DNA from: Jeongeupia sp. USM3
GTDB lineage: Bacteria; Pseudomonadota; Gammaproteobacteria; Burkholderiales; Chitinibacteraceae
Direction of reading: 5' to 3'
DNA length: 64,000 nt
NCBI RefSeq assembly: GCF_001808185.1
Contig: NZ_CP017668.1
Coordinates: 992,001 to 1,056,000 of the forward strand
Positions 27,528-35,884 of the stretch are shown piece by piece (within the stretch, counting starts at the first letter, position 1; the number at the start of each line of letters is the position of its first letter). The position numbers and the translations under genes are program-made. The notes beneath the pieces were generated by a model. The model was given only the letters and a program-made list of their open reading frames with translations. It did not search any database and had not been told where the DNA came from.

Positions 27528-28859
27528 TCAGAGGTATTTGAACAGGCTCATTCCCTGCACCTTCGAGAACGTCGCCCGTGCCGCGTCGAGCAGCGTCTGC
27601 GTCATCGCGAAATCGCTGATCGCCTTGGTGTAGTCGAGGTCCTGCAGGCCGGACAGCGTCTGGCTGTACTGCAGCGCCAGATCGTCGTTGGTATCGCGGA
27701 CCGACTCGGTTTCCTTCATCCGCGCGCCGATCGACGCCTGCGTCGACAGCACGTTGTCGAGCGCGCTCGAGAGATGGCCGATCACCCGGCCGAGCCCGGT
27801 CTGGTAGGTGGCCTTCGAGTTCTCGTCGAACTGCGGCGCGCCGAGTATGTTGGAGAAATCCGCGAGCATCGAGAACATGTCCTGATTGACCGACGGCTTG
27901 ACGCTGAAGCTGTCGCCGTTGGCCGGCACGCCCTTGACCGAGATCGACACGCCGGCGTCCCAGGCTGCGCCGGCCGGATCGGTCGGCAGGCGCTTGAACT
28001 CGATCGTGCCGCCGGCGTTGTACGCGCGCGGCCCGGTGCGGGCGCCGCCGGCGTAGTCGTAGCCGTCGATCATCGACCGGTTGTAGTTGGCGTTAGGCGA
28101 ACCATTGGCCAGCGTCGCACGGTTGTCGACGATGTCGTACGTCGTCGCGCCGCCTGCGGCAACGCTGAACGACACCTTGTAGTCCTGGCTGGCGGCCGCC
28201 CATTGCTGCAGGTTGGTCACCGAGCCGATGTCGATCGTCCCCGAGCCGGTATTGCCCGCGGCGGCGCCGGTCTGGAACGTGCCGTTGCCGTTCTTGACCG
28301 AGCCGAAGATCGCGCTGCCCGAGTCGGAAATCGGCAGGTTGCGCGACGAGGAAATCTGCACCAGCCGCTGGCCCTCGTCGCCGAGATACTGGACGTTGCC
28401 GAAGCTCGATTCCGAGAACGGCTTGGTGCTGCCGCTGAAACCGGAGAACAGGTACTGGCCGGTGCCGTCGGTGGTGTTGGCAAGCCCCATCAGCTCTTCG
28501 TAGCGCGACTTCAGCTCGACATTGACCGACTGGAGGTCGGCCGGGCTCAAGGCGGGGTTGCCGGCCTGGATCGCCAGTTGCTGGACGTTCTGCACCAGTT
28601 CGACGACCTGCTGCAGCGTCGATTCGGTCAGCCCCAGCGCCGAATCGACCGCCTTGCTGTTGACGCTGTACTGCGCATTGACCGACTGCGCCTGGTTGAC
28701 CGACAGCGCGCGTGCCGCGCCGATCGGGTCGTCCGACGGCGTCAGGATGCGCCGGCCGGTCGAGAGCTGGCTCTGCAGCCGGGCCTGCTGCGACTGCTGC
28801 GTCTGCATGCCGCGGTTGCTCAGGGCATAAAGCGTGCTGGTTGCGACACGAATGGCCAT
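27528..28859 (-). CDS. flgL: Flagellar hook-associated protein 3, FlgL
   Basis: 443 residues. The N-terminal D0/D1 helices (MAIRVATSTLYALSNRGMQ; QSQLSTGRRILTPSDDPIGA) and the C-terminal coiled coil (DLDYTKAISDFAMTQTLLDA) are typical. FlgL caps the hook-filament junction above FlgK, and it is somewhat longer than the 317 residues of the enterobacterial protein because of a variable middle region. It is the last gene of the minus-strand flagellar run, 25 bases after flgK. Confidence 0.93.
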   Translation of the reverse strand: MAIRVATSTLYALSNRGMQTQQSQQARLQSQLSTGRRILTPSDDPIGAARALSVNQAQSVNAQYSVNSKAVDSALGLTESTLQQVVELVQNVQQLAIQAGNPALSPADLQSVNVELKSRYEELMGLANTTDGTGQYLFSGFSGSTKPFSESSFGNVQYLGDEGQRLVQISSSRNLPISDSGSAIFGSVKNGNGTFQTGAAAGNTGSGTIDIGSVTNLQQWAAASQDYKVSFSVAAGGATTYDIVDNRATLANGSPNANYNRSMIDGYDYAGGARTGPRAYNAGGTIEFKRLPTDPAGAAWDAGVSISVKGVPANGDSFSVKPSVNQDMFSMLADFSNILGAPQFDENSKATYQTGLGRVIGHLSSALDNVLSTQASIGARMKETESVRDTNDDLALQYSQTLSGLQDLDYTKAISDFAMTQTLLDAARATFSKVQGMSLFKYL

Positions 28860-28883
28860 CTTGTTCTACCTCGCCTTCTTCGC

Positions 28884-30839
28884 CTAATTGGCGATCTGCA
28901 GGATGCTCTGAAAAGCCTCCTGCGCAATCTGGATGACTTTGCTGGCGGCCTGGTAGGCCTGCTGGTAACGCAGCAGGTTGGCCGCCTCCTCGTCGAGGTT
29001 GACGCCGGACACCGACGCCCGCGCATCCTCGGCCTGGCTGAGCACGGTGTCCTGTGCGCCGGCCATGATCTTGGCGTCGTTGGTCTGCACGCCGACCCTG
29101 GAAACCATCTGGCCGTACGCGTCCTGGAAGCTGACCGAGCCGTTGTTCATCAGCTTCTGCGTCTGCAGTGCGGCCATCGCCAGTGCGTTGCGGCCGTCGG
29201 CGTCGCCCTTGGGGTTCGGACCGATATTGACGACATCGCCGGCGGCCGGCGTGCCGTCGAGTTTCATCGTCCAGCCGTTGGTCGACACCGTCATCCCCGG
29301 CGTGTACGCCTGCGGCGCGCTGGTGGTACCGGCAACGGTATCGGTGATCGTGAAGCTGGTCGGCGAGGTGAAGTTGATCGTCACCGGGTTCTGCAGCGTC
29401 GCACCGGGCTTCCAGGTCGCGTCGGTGACCGGCACCGTCGCCGTCGGCTGGGTGTACGTCAGCGAACCGGTATTGGTTTTCGGCGCCGCAGCGACGACCG
29501 GGCCGGCGGCGGCAACGCGGTTCGGATCGGTCATGCCGACCGACAGCCCGCGGATGAAGCCGTCGGTCGGCACGATATTGAAACGGTCGCCGGCGTTCAT
29601 CGTGCCGCTGGAGATCGACAACTTGATGCCGTCGACGACCGGGCCGGCGGCCATCTGCGCCGCCGTGAACACGGTTTTCTGCTTGTCCGACTGCCTGGTA
29701 AGCACGTAGTCGCTGCCGTCGAAGGCCAGCTCGTAATTGCTCGCTGTCAGTTTACCGACGTCGGCGACATAGCCGCCGATCTGCGCATTGCCGGTGTTGA
29801 CGCTGTTGGCGAACACGGCACCGAGCGCCGGCGCGCCGGATGCCGGGTCGAGCTTGAAGCCGAACATCGACGTGCCGAGCGCACCGGTCAGGTCGACACC
29901 GGCGCGTTGCTGCGTGTTGATCGACTGCGCCGTCGCCATGGCGATCTGGTTCAGCGACGACTGTGCGGTATCGAGCGTCTTGCTGCGGAAATCGAGCAGG
30001 CCCTGCAGCTTGCCGCCGGTCAACTGGCTCTCGGGCAGGAAGACCGTGCTGTTGTTCTGCTGGTAGACGACGGACAGGCGGCGCGGATCGCTCGGCGATG
30101 GGGCAACGCCGAGCTCGAACGGCTGGTTGCCGACGACGAGGCTCTGGCCATTACCGATAAAGACATTGATCGAGCCGTCCTGCTGCGTCGTCGCCGTCGC
30201 TTTCACATAGGTATTGAGCTGCTTGACCAGCTCGTCGCGCTGGTCGAGCAGGTCGTTGGGCGGATGGCCGGCACCGCCCTGTACGGCGATCTGGTTGTTG
30301 AGTTCGGCGATCTGCTTGGAGATCGCGTTGATGCTGCTCGTCGCGTTGGTCAGTTCGCCGTTGAGGTTGTCGCGCAGCTCGGTCAGCCGCTGTTCGAACA
30401 CCTGGAAACGGTTGACGAGGCTCTGCGCCGACGACAGCAGCGCCTGGCGCGACGGCACGTCGGACGGCTTGGTCGCGACGTTCTGGATCGCGCTGAAGAA
30501 GTCCTGCAGCGCCGGCGTCACGCCGGCGGTCGGATCGGCGACGATGTTGTCGACTTCGGAGAGATGCGACAGCAGCTCGTTGTAGTAGCTCGCCTGCGCC
30601 TGCGCGGTCTGCACGTTGCGGGTGAGGAACTGGTCGTAGGAGCGGCGGATGTCGTCGACGCGTACGCCGAGGCCGACGAAGCCGTTGCCGGTCATCTGCG
30701 GATACGGCGCGCTCTGGACGATATTCTGGCGCGAGTAGCCCGGGGTGCTGCCATTGACGATGTTGTGGCCGGTGACCGTCAGGCCGAGGTTGGCGGCGTT
30801 GAGGCCGGAAACGCCAATCCCGAAGATGCTCGATGCCAT
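28884..30839 (-). CDS. flgK: Flagellar hook-associated protein 1, FlgK
   Basis: 651 residues. Starts with the axial-protein motif IFGIGVSGLNAANLGLTVTG and ends with NLLRYQQAYQAASKVIQIA, as in all FlgK. The central domain holds NDLLDQRDELVKQL. It forms the first junction layer between hook and filament and is exported by the flagellar type III system. It lies between flgJ (42-base gap) and flgL. Confidence 0.95.
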   Translation of the reverse strand: MASSIFGIGVSGLNAANLGLTVTGHNIVNGSTPGYSRQNIVQSAPYPQMTGNGFVGLGVRVDDIRRSYDQFLTRNVQTAQAQASYYNELLSHLSEVDNIVADPTAGVTPALQDFFSAIQNVATKPSDVPSRQALLSSAQSLVNRFQVFEQRLTELRDNLNGELTNATSSINAISKQIAELNNQIAVQGGAGHPPNDLLDQRDELVKQLNTYVKATATTQQDGSINVFIGNGQSLVVGNQPFELGVAPSPSDPRRLSVVYQQNNSTVFLPESQLTGGKLQGLLDFRSKTLDTAQSSLNQIAMATAQSINTQQRAGVDLTGALGTSMFGFKLDPASGAPALGAVFANSVNTGNAQIGGYVADVGKLTASNYELAFDGSDYVLTRQSDKQKTVFTAAQMAAGPVVDGIKLSISSGTMNAGDRFNIVPTDGFIRGLSVGMTDPNRVAAAGPVVAAAPKTNTGSLTYTQPTATVPVTDATWKPGATLQNPVTINFTSPTSFTITDTVAGTTSAPQAYTPGMTVSTNGWTMKLDGTPAAGDVVNIGPNPKGDADGRNALAMAALQTQKLMNNGSVSFQDAYGQMVSRVGVQTNDAKIMAGAQDTVLSQAEDARASVSGVNLDEEAANLLRYQQAYQAASKVIQIAQEAFQSILQIAN

Positions 30840-30881
30840 GCTGTTTACTCCGTATTCAAGACCTTATCGGCCGTTTCCCGC

Positions 30882-31796
30882 TTAACTTGAGCCCAGTTGC
30901 CTGCCGATTTTCCGTGCGACCGACGCGAACTTGTCGACGTAGGCCGGATCGGTGGCGTAGCCCTTGGCCTGCAGCGCCCTGGCAAAGCCGGTGGCATCGT
31001 CGCCCTTGCCGATCGCGTCGCCGAAGCGGCGGCGGATCAGCCCGGCATAGTCGGCGAGCGCCTCGGTGTACGAGCCGTAGGCGCGGAAGGTTTCGACGCG
31101 CTTCTGCGCGACGCCGTCGACGTATTCGGTCGTCATCACGTCAACGGTCTTGCCCTGCCAGTCACGGCTGGCCTTGATGCCGAACAGGTTGTGGCTGTCG
31201 CCGCCGGCCGCGTCGCGGATCGGCTTCTTGCCCCAGCCGGTTTCGAGCGCCGCGTGCGCCAGCAGCAGGTGCGGGGCGACGCCGAGCGTCGGCGCGACGC
31301 TTTTCGCCGCCGTCAGCACCTGGTCGACGAAACCGCCGCCCGCCGCCGGGGCGTTGTCGGTCGTTCCGGCGCGGCCGGCTGCCAAGGCGGCAGAATTTGC
31401 CGCCGCGCTGCCGCCGCTGACCGGCGCAACCTCGGTCTGCTGCAGCGAGCGGTGGCGCTGCACGGTCTTGAGCAGCGCCGGATTCTGCATCACCTCGATC
31501 TGCCGCTCGATCGCGCCGGTCAGCCCGACACCGCCGCGCTTGGCCAGCACCAGCGACATCTGCTGGTCGTACAGGCCGCGGTACAGGTCGGTCGCCGACG
31601 ACTGCAATTCGTCGTAACGCGGCGAAGCGTCACGCATCGACTTGACCAGTTGCTGCATCAGCAGCGATTCGAACTGCTGCGCGACCGCATGCGCCGCGGC
31701 CTTTGGCGACGACTTGATGGTCTGGCGCAGCGACGCCACGCCGCGCACGTCGGCGGCGAAGTCTTGGGAGGTCAGAACGGGTTTGGTGGTGATCAT
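30882..31796 (-). CDS. flgJ: Flagellar rod-assembly protein and muramidase, FlgJ
   Basis: 304 residues with both FlgJ domains: N-terminal rod-capping part (about 1-105, FESLLMQQLVKSMRDASP) and C-terminal glucosaminidase/muramidase (about 160-304). The likely catalytic Glu is E185 in HAALETGWGKKP. It digests peptidoglycan to let the rod pass. Oddity: the ATG has no ribosome binding site, because it is directly preceded by a terminator-like hairpin whose T6 run ends one base before the start codon. A later start would remove conserved sequence. Confidence 0.93.
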   Translation of the reverse strand: MITTKPVLTSQDFAADVRGVASLRQTIKSSPKAAAHAVAQQFESLLMQQLVKSMRDASPRYDELQSSATDLYRGLYDQQMSLVLAKRGGVGLTGAIERQIEVMQNPALLKTVQRHRSLQQTEVAPVSGGSAAANSAALAAGRAGTTDNAPAAGGGFVDQVLTAAKSVAPTLGVAPHLLLAHAALETGWGKKPIRDAAGGDSHNLFGIKASRDWQGKTVDVMTTEYVDGVAQKRVETFRAYGSYTEALADYAGLIRRRFGDAIGKGDDATGFARALQAKGYATDPAYVDKFASVARKIGRQLGSS

Positions 31797-31828
31797 GAAA
31801 AAACCGCGGCAAGGCTACCGCGGTTTAT
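31797..31828 (-). terminator. Hairpin with T6 tract abutting the flgJ start codon
   Basis: On the minus strand AAACCGCGG (31818-31826) pairs with CCGCGGTTT (31801-31809), then T6, C and ATG. It has the form of an intrinsic terminator yet occupies the place of the flgJ ribosome binding site. Confidence 0.7.
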
Positions 31829-31869
31829 AAGCAATTGTTGTGCCTGCATTTCGACCTGCCGCAACGGTT

Positions 31870-32028
31870 GGCAGGCGAGCGAGCCAAAGCAGGTCGTGTC
31901 CGCCCGAAGCGCAGAAACCGGAATGGACATGTGGTCCATGAGGACGCCCGAAGGAAGCACCCTTGGGGTGTGAGGAGCATCGGACGGGCGCGAGACGGAT
32001 GCTAGATGCGCAGGCGCAGCCGCCTGCC
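31870..32028. repeat. Dispersed repeat, family A, copy 2
   Basis: About 159 bases between flgI and flgJ. Blocks in order: GGCGAGCGAGCCAAAGCAG, CGCCCGAAGCGCAGAAACC, GGAATGGACATGTGGTCCAT (a GGAC/GTCC palindrome), GAAGGAAGCACCCTTGGGG, GAGCATCGGACGGGCGCGAG, GATGCGCAGGCGCAGCCGCC. The fourth block is absent from copy 3, showing modular gain or loss. Confidence 0.82.
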
Positions 32029-32030
32029 GA

Positions 32031-33122
32031 TCAGATGACTTCGAGCTCGGCCTTCAGGCTGCCCGCCGCCTTCATCGCCTGCAGGATCGCCAGCAAGTCC
32101 TGCGGCGTCGCGCCGACAGCGTTGAGCGCGCGAACGACGTCGCGCAGGTTGGCCGCCTTCGGCAGCCGGACGACGCCGCCCGAATCGGACTGGATCTGGA
32201 TGTCGGCGTTGGTCACGGTCTGGGTGCGGCCGCCGGCGAGCGGGTTGGGCTGGACGACCTGGTTGTCGGCGGCAATCGTCACCGTCAGGTTGCCGTGCGA
32301 AACGGCGCACGGGTCGATCTCGACCGACTGGTTCATCACGATCGAACCGGTCCGCGCATTGATGATGACCTTGGCGACGGCCGGTGCGGCGTTGACGTCG
32401 ATGTTCTCGAGCCTGGAGAGGAAGGACACGCGCTGGTTGGCGTCCTGCGGCGCCCGCACCTGGACGACGCGGCCGTCGAGCGCAGCGGCGACCGGGCCGA
32501 AGTTGCGGTTGATCGCCTCGACCATCCGGCTCGCGGTGGTGAAATCGGTCGTCAGCAGCTCGAGCTGGACGAACTCGCTGTTGCTCATCGCGCTCGGCAC
32601 CGCACGCTCGACCGTCGCGCCGCTCGGAATCCGCCCGGCCGCGAGCGAGTTGATCTGCACGCTGCTGCCGGCCGCGGCGGCCCCGGCGCCCGGAATGACG
32701 ACGTTGCCCTGTGCCATGCCGTAGATCTGGCCGTCGGCGCCCTTGAGCGGCGTCAGCACCAGCGTGCCGCCGCGCAGGCTCTTGGCGTTGCCGATCGACG
32801 ACACGGTGACGTCGAGCGGCTGGCCGGGGCGCGCGAACGCCGGCAAGGTCGCCGTCACCGTCACCGCGGCGACGTTCTTCAGCTGCAGATTGCCGCCGCT
32901 CGGCACCTGGATGCCGAGGTTGTTGAGCATATTGATCACCGACTGCACGGTGAACGGCGTCTGCGTCGTCTGGTCGCCGCTGCCGTCGAGGCCGACGACA
33001 AGGCCGTAGCCGACGAGCTGGTTGTCGCGCACGCCGGCGACCGATGCGAGTTCGCGCAGCTTCTGCGCCTGTGCCGGCGCCAGGAGGCCGAGCAGCACGA
33101 AGGCCGCGATCCATTTCTTCAT
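32031..33122 (-). CDS. flgI: Flagellar P-ring protein FlgI
   Basis: 363 residues from the ATG at 33122, where a clean signal peptide begins (MKKWIAAFVLLGLLAPAQA). An in-frame ATG at 33146 overlaps the flgH stop (TGATG) and could add eight residues by coupling. The mature protein starts KLRELASVAGVRDNQLVGYG, the FlgI hallmark, and carries GLVVGLDGSGDQTTQTPFT. It polymerises into the periplasmic P-ring around the rod. Confidence 0.96.
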   Translation of the reverse strand: MKKWIAAFVLLGLLAPAQAQKLRELASVAGVRDNQLVGYGLVVGLDGSGDQTTQTPFTVQSVINMLNNLGIQVPSGGNLQLKNVAAVTVTATLPAFARPGQPLDVTVSSIGNAKSLRGGTLVLTPLKGADGQIYGMAQGNVVIPGAGAAAAGSSVQINSLAAGRIPSGATVERAVPSAMSNSEFVQLELLTTDFTTASRMVEAINRNFGPVAAALDGRVVQVRAPQDANQRVSFLSRLENIDVNAAPAVAKVIINARTGSIVMNQSVEIDPCAVSHGNLTVTIAADNQVVQPNPLAGGRTQTVTNADIQIQSDSGGVVRLPKAANLRDVVRALNAVGATPQDLLAILQAMKAAGSLKAELEVI

Positions 33123-33145
33123 GCTGATTCCCATCATGAACCCCA

Positions 33146-33823
33146 TCAGAACGGCATCACGTTGAGGAACAGCCGCTGCAGCCAGCCGACCGTGTTGGCA
33201 TCGGCGATCGCGCCCTGCCCGACCTGCTCGATCCGCGCATCGGCGACGCGCGTCGACGACACGATGTTGCCGGCCTTGATGTCGAACGGGTTGACGACGC
33301 CGGTGAAGCGCCAGGCGTTCTGGTAGCCGTTGACGGCGATCTGCTTCTCGCCACCGACGATCAGGTTGCCGTTGGGCAGGACCTCGATCACCGTCACCGC
33401 CAGAATGCCGCGCAAGGTGTTGCTGTTGTTGGTCGCGCCCTTGCCCGCAAAAGTATTGCCGCTCGACATGCTGGCATTGGCGTCGAAGAACTTGCTCAGC
33501 GCCCCCGGGAAGTAAGGCAGGTCGCCCGAGCCGCCGACCTTGGCGCTGCCGTCGCGGTTGGCGCTGCTGGTCGACGAGTTGCTGGCGCTGAGATTTTCCT
33601 CGATCTGGATCGTCAGCGTATCGCCGACATAGCGCGCGACGCGCTCCTCGAACAGCATCCGCGACGACGTCGTCTGGAAGATCGCTCCCGGATTCTGCTG
33701 CGTCGCCACCGGCGGCAGCGGCCGGGCCGTCGTCGGCGCCGAGACGATCTGCGGTTGCATCGATGCGCATGCCGACAACAACGCCGCCATGATCAGAACC
33801 AGTACACGCGCTAGAACCTTCAC
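33146..33823 (-). CDS. flgH: Flagellar L-ring lipoprotein FlgH
   Basis: 225 residues. Signal peptide with lipobox LLSAC (Cys19), then the L-ring domain (AGKGATNNSNTLRGILAVTV is typical). It forms the outer-membrane L-ring bushing. Its stop overlaps a possible flgI start. A 266-base inverted-repeat element separates it from flgG upstream, so transcription of flgHI may be reduced or independent. Confidence 0.95.
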   Translation of the reverse strand: MKVLARVLVLIMAALLSACASMQPQIVSAPTTARPLPPVATQQNPGAIFQTTSSRMLFEERVARYVGDTLTIQIEENLSASNSSTSSANRDGSAKVGGSGDLPYFPGALSKFFDANASMSSGNTFAGKGATNNSNTLRGILAVTVIEVLPNGNLIVGGEKQIAVNGYQNAWRFTGVVNPFDIKAGNIVSSTRVADARIEQVGQGAIADANTVGWLQRLFLNVMPF

Positions 33824-33836
33824 GACCTTTCCTTTA

Positions 33837-34102
33837 GAACCTGTTTACGATCTTTGCACGGCCGCGTTCCGGGCAGTGCCGGATGGCAGGCAAGGCGCCA
33901 AGCGCGCCGCGGTACGGGTACCGCAAGCGGTTGGCAACGCGGCCCGCCGCCGGCAATGCCCGAAACCCGAAGGGCCGGGCCGGAAAAAAAGCATTCACTG
34001 TGTTGTGTTCCTTGCCAATAACTCGTTCTTACCCGCGTCGCACGCCTTGCGCCTGCGTTTTTTCCGGCCCGGCGCGGTCGCGAAAAGACCGTAAACAGGT
34101 TC
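33837..34102. mobile_element. MITE-like element with 13-bp terminal inverted repeats between flgG and flgH
   Basis: 266 bases bounded by GAACCTGTTTACG (33837-33849) and its exact reverse complement (34090-34102). The inside carries a second long inverted repeat (GGGCCGGAAAAAA near 33974 with TTTTTTCCGGCCC near 34059). No coding potential or transposase. One end touches the flgG stop codon. Confidence 0.75.
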
Positions 34103-34888
34103 TTACAGATTCGACAGACGCTGCAGCATCTCGTCCGACGTTTTCACCGCGCGCGAGTTGATCTCGTACGCACGCTGTGCCTCGATCAGGCTGACGAGTT
34201 CTTCGGTCACGTTGACGTTCGAGGTTTCGACATAGCCCTGGTTGATCGCGCCCAGCCCGTTGGAGCCCGGCTGGCCGACGTTCGGCGGACCCGATGCGGC
34301 GGTTTCGAGCATCAGGTTATCACCGACCGACTGCAGCCCGCCCTGGTTGATGAAGCTCGCCAGCTGGATCGTGCCGAGCTGGACCGGCGCCGACGTCGCA
34401 TTGTTGATGACGGCCGACACGGTGCCGTCCTTGCCGATCGTCAGGCTGGTCGTGCCCTGCGGCACCTGCAGCGCCGGCTGGATCTGGTAGCCGCTGGCGG
34501 TGACGACATTGCCCTGGTTGTCGACCTGGAACGAGCCGTCGCGCGTGTAGGCGGTATTGCCGTCGGGCAGCGAGATCTGGAAGAAGCCCTGGCCGTTGAT
34601 CGCCATGTCCAGGTTGCCGTCGGTGAGCTGCAGGTTGCCCTGGGTGAAGATGCGCGCAGTGCCGACCGGCTTGACGCCGGTACCGAGCTGCAGGCCCGTC
34701 GGCAGCTGCGTCTGCTGGCTGGTCGACGCGCCGGGCTGGCGCAGGTTCACGTAGAGCAGGTCTTCGAACACCGCGCGCTGGCGCTTGAAGCCGTTGGTGT
34801 TGACGTTCGCCAGGTTGTTCGAGATGACGTCGACGTTCATCTGCATGGCGTCCATGCCGGTCTTGGCGGTCCAGAGCGAGCGAATCAT
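34103..34888 (-). CDS. flgG: Flagellar distal rod protein FlgG
   Basis: 261 residues, the canonical length. Starts MIRSLWTAKTGMDAMQMNVD and contains the FlgG signatures NLANVNTNGFKRQRAVFED and the C-terminal EELVSLIEAQRAYEINSRAV. It builds the distal rod. About 100 bases separate it from flgF upstream. Confidence 0.97.
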   Translation of the reverse strand: MIRSLWTAKTGMDAMQMNVDVISNNLANVNTNGFKRQRAVFEDLLYVNLRQPGASTSQQTQLPTGLQLGTGVKPVGTARIFTQGNLQLTDGNLDMAINGQGFFQISLPDGNTAYTRDGSFQVDNQGNVVTASGYQIQPALQVPQGTTSLTIGKDGTVSAVINNATSAPVQLGTIQLASFINQGGLQSVGDNLMLETAASGPPNVGQPGSNGLGAINQGYVETSNVNVTEELVSLIEAQRAYEINSRAVKTSDEMLQRLSNL

Positions 34889-34992
34889 GGCTATCCCGAG
34901 AGAAAAACTGTTCGTTGTTATGGTGATCCGGTACCGGGTACCGTGATCTGCGACGCGCTAGGCGCGGCCGCTGTTTGCGGTAATGCGGCCGG

Positions 34993-35730
34993 TCAGGCGT
35001 TGAACGCCATCACCTGCGACGCGGCGCGGGCGTTTTCATTGGCTTTTTGCAGCAGCTGCATCTGCACGTCGTACTGGCGCTGCGCCGAAATCATGTTGAC
35101 GAGCTCGGACACCGGATTGACGTTGCTGCCCTCGAGCATGCCGCCGGCAAGCCTGACGTCGGCCGATACCGCCGCGTTCTCGCCCGAGCGCAGCCGGAAC
35201 AGGCCGTCGCTGCCGCGCTCGAGTTCGGCGACGTTCGGGTCGACGAGCTTGAGCCGGCCCAGCTCGTTGTTCTGCGTGACATCGTCGAGCGACACGCCGC
35301 TGACCGTGCCGTCCGGGCCGATCGTCACGCGGGTGTTCTCGGGAATGGTGATCGGGCCGTTCTCGCCGAGCACGACGGCGCCGCTGCGCGTCTTGAGCAG
35401 GCCGGCGGCGTCGATCTCGAAACTGCCGTTGCGCGTGTACGCCTCGCCGCTGCCGGTCTGCACGGCGAACCAGCCGTTGCCGTCGATCGCGGCGTCGAGC
35501 TCGCGGCCGGTCTGCATCAGCGGTGCCGGGGTGAAGTCGGCGCCGGTCGTCTGTTCGGCGACAAAGGCGCGCGTCGGCAGGCCGCCGCCGAGCACCGGCA
35601 GCGCGCGGAACGCCGCCAGCTCCGAGCGGAAGCCCGGCGTCTGCGCATTGGCCAGATTGTTCGAGATCGTGCCCTGGCGCAGCATCGTGTGCTTGGCGCC
35701 GGACATCGCGGTGTAGATCAGCCGGTCCAT
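34993..35730 (-). CDS. flgF: Flagellar proximal rod protein FlgF
   Basis: 245 residues, typical. Starts MDRLIYTAMSGAKHTMLRQ, then NNLANAQTPGFRSELAAFRA, and ends with an axial coiled-coil segment (ELVNMISAQRQYDVQMQLL). Minor proximal rod component. A family A repeat sits in the gap to flgE. Confidence 0.95.
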   Translation of the reverse strand: MDRLIYTAMSGAKHTMLRQGTISNNLANAQTPGFRSELAAFRALPVLGGGLPTRAFVAEQTTGADFTPAPLMQTGRELDAAIDGNGWFAVQTGSGEAYTRNGSFEIDAAGLLKTRSGAVVLGENGPITIPENTRVTIGPDGTVSGVSLDDVTQNNELGRLKLVDPNVAELERGSDGLFRLRSGENAAVSADVRLAGGMLEGSNVNPVSELVNMISAQRQYDVQMQLLQKANENARAASQVMAFNA

Positions 35731-35759
35731 CTTTCAATTCCGATTGGGATGAGTCGCAG

Positions 35760-35880
35760 TAGGCGAGCGAGCCAATGCAGCTTGTGAACGCCCGAAGCGC
35801 AGAAACCGGAATGGACGTGTAGTCCATGAGGATTTCGAGCATCGGACGGGCACAAGATGCGCAGGCGCAGCCGTCTAATA
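35760..35880. repeat. Dispersed repeat, family A, copy 3
   Basis: About 121 bases between flgE and flgF, with the same blocks as copy 2 (AGGCGAGCGAGCCAATGCAG, CGCCCGAAGCGCAGAAACC, GGAATGGACGTGTAGTCCAT, CGAGCATCGGACGGGC, GATGCGCAGGCGCAGCCG), minus the CCCTTGGGG block. It ends five bases before the flgE stop. Confidence 0.82.
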
Positions 35881-35884
35881 CGGC

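Noticed and set aside
27774..30890. 1038-codon open frame on the plus strand opposite flgL and flgK
   Set aside because: Antisense shadow of two secure flagellar genes; it crosses their boundary and has no recognisable domains.
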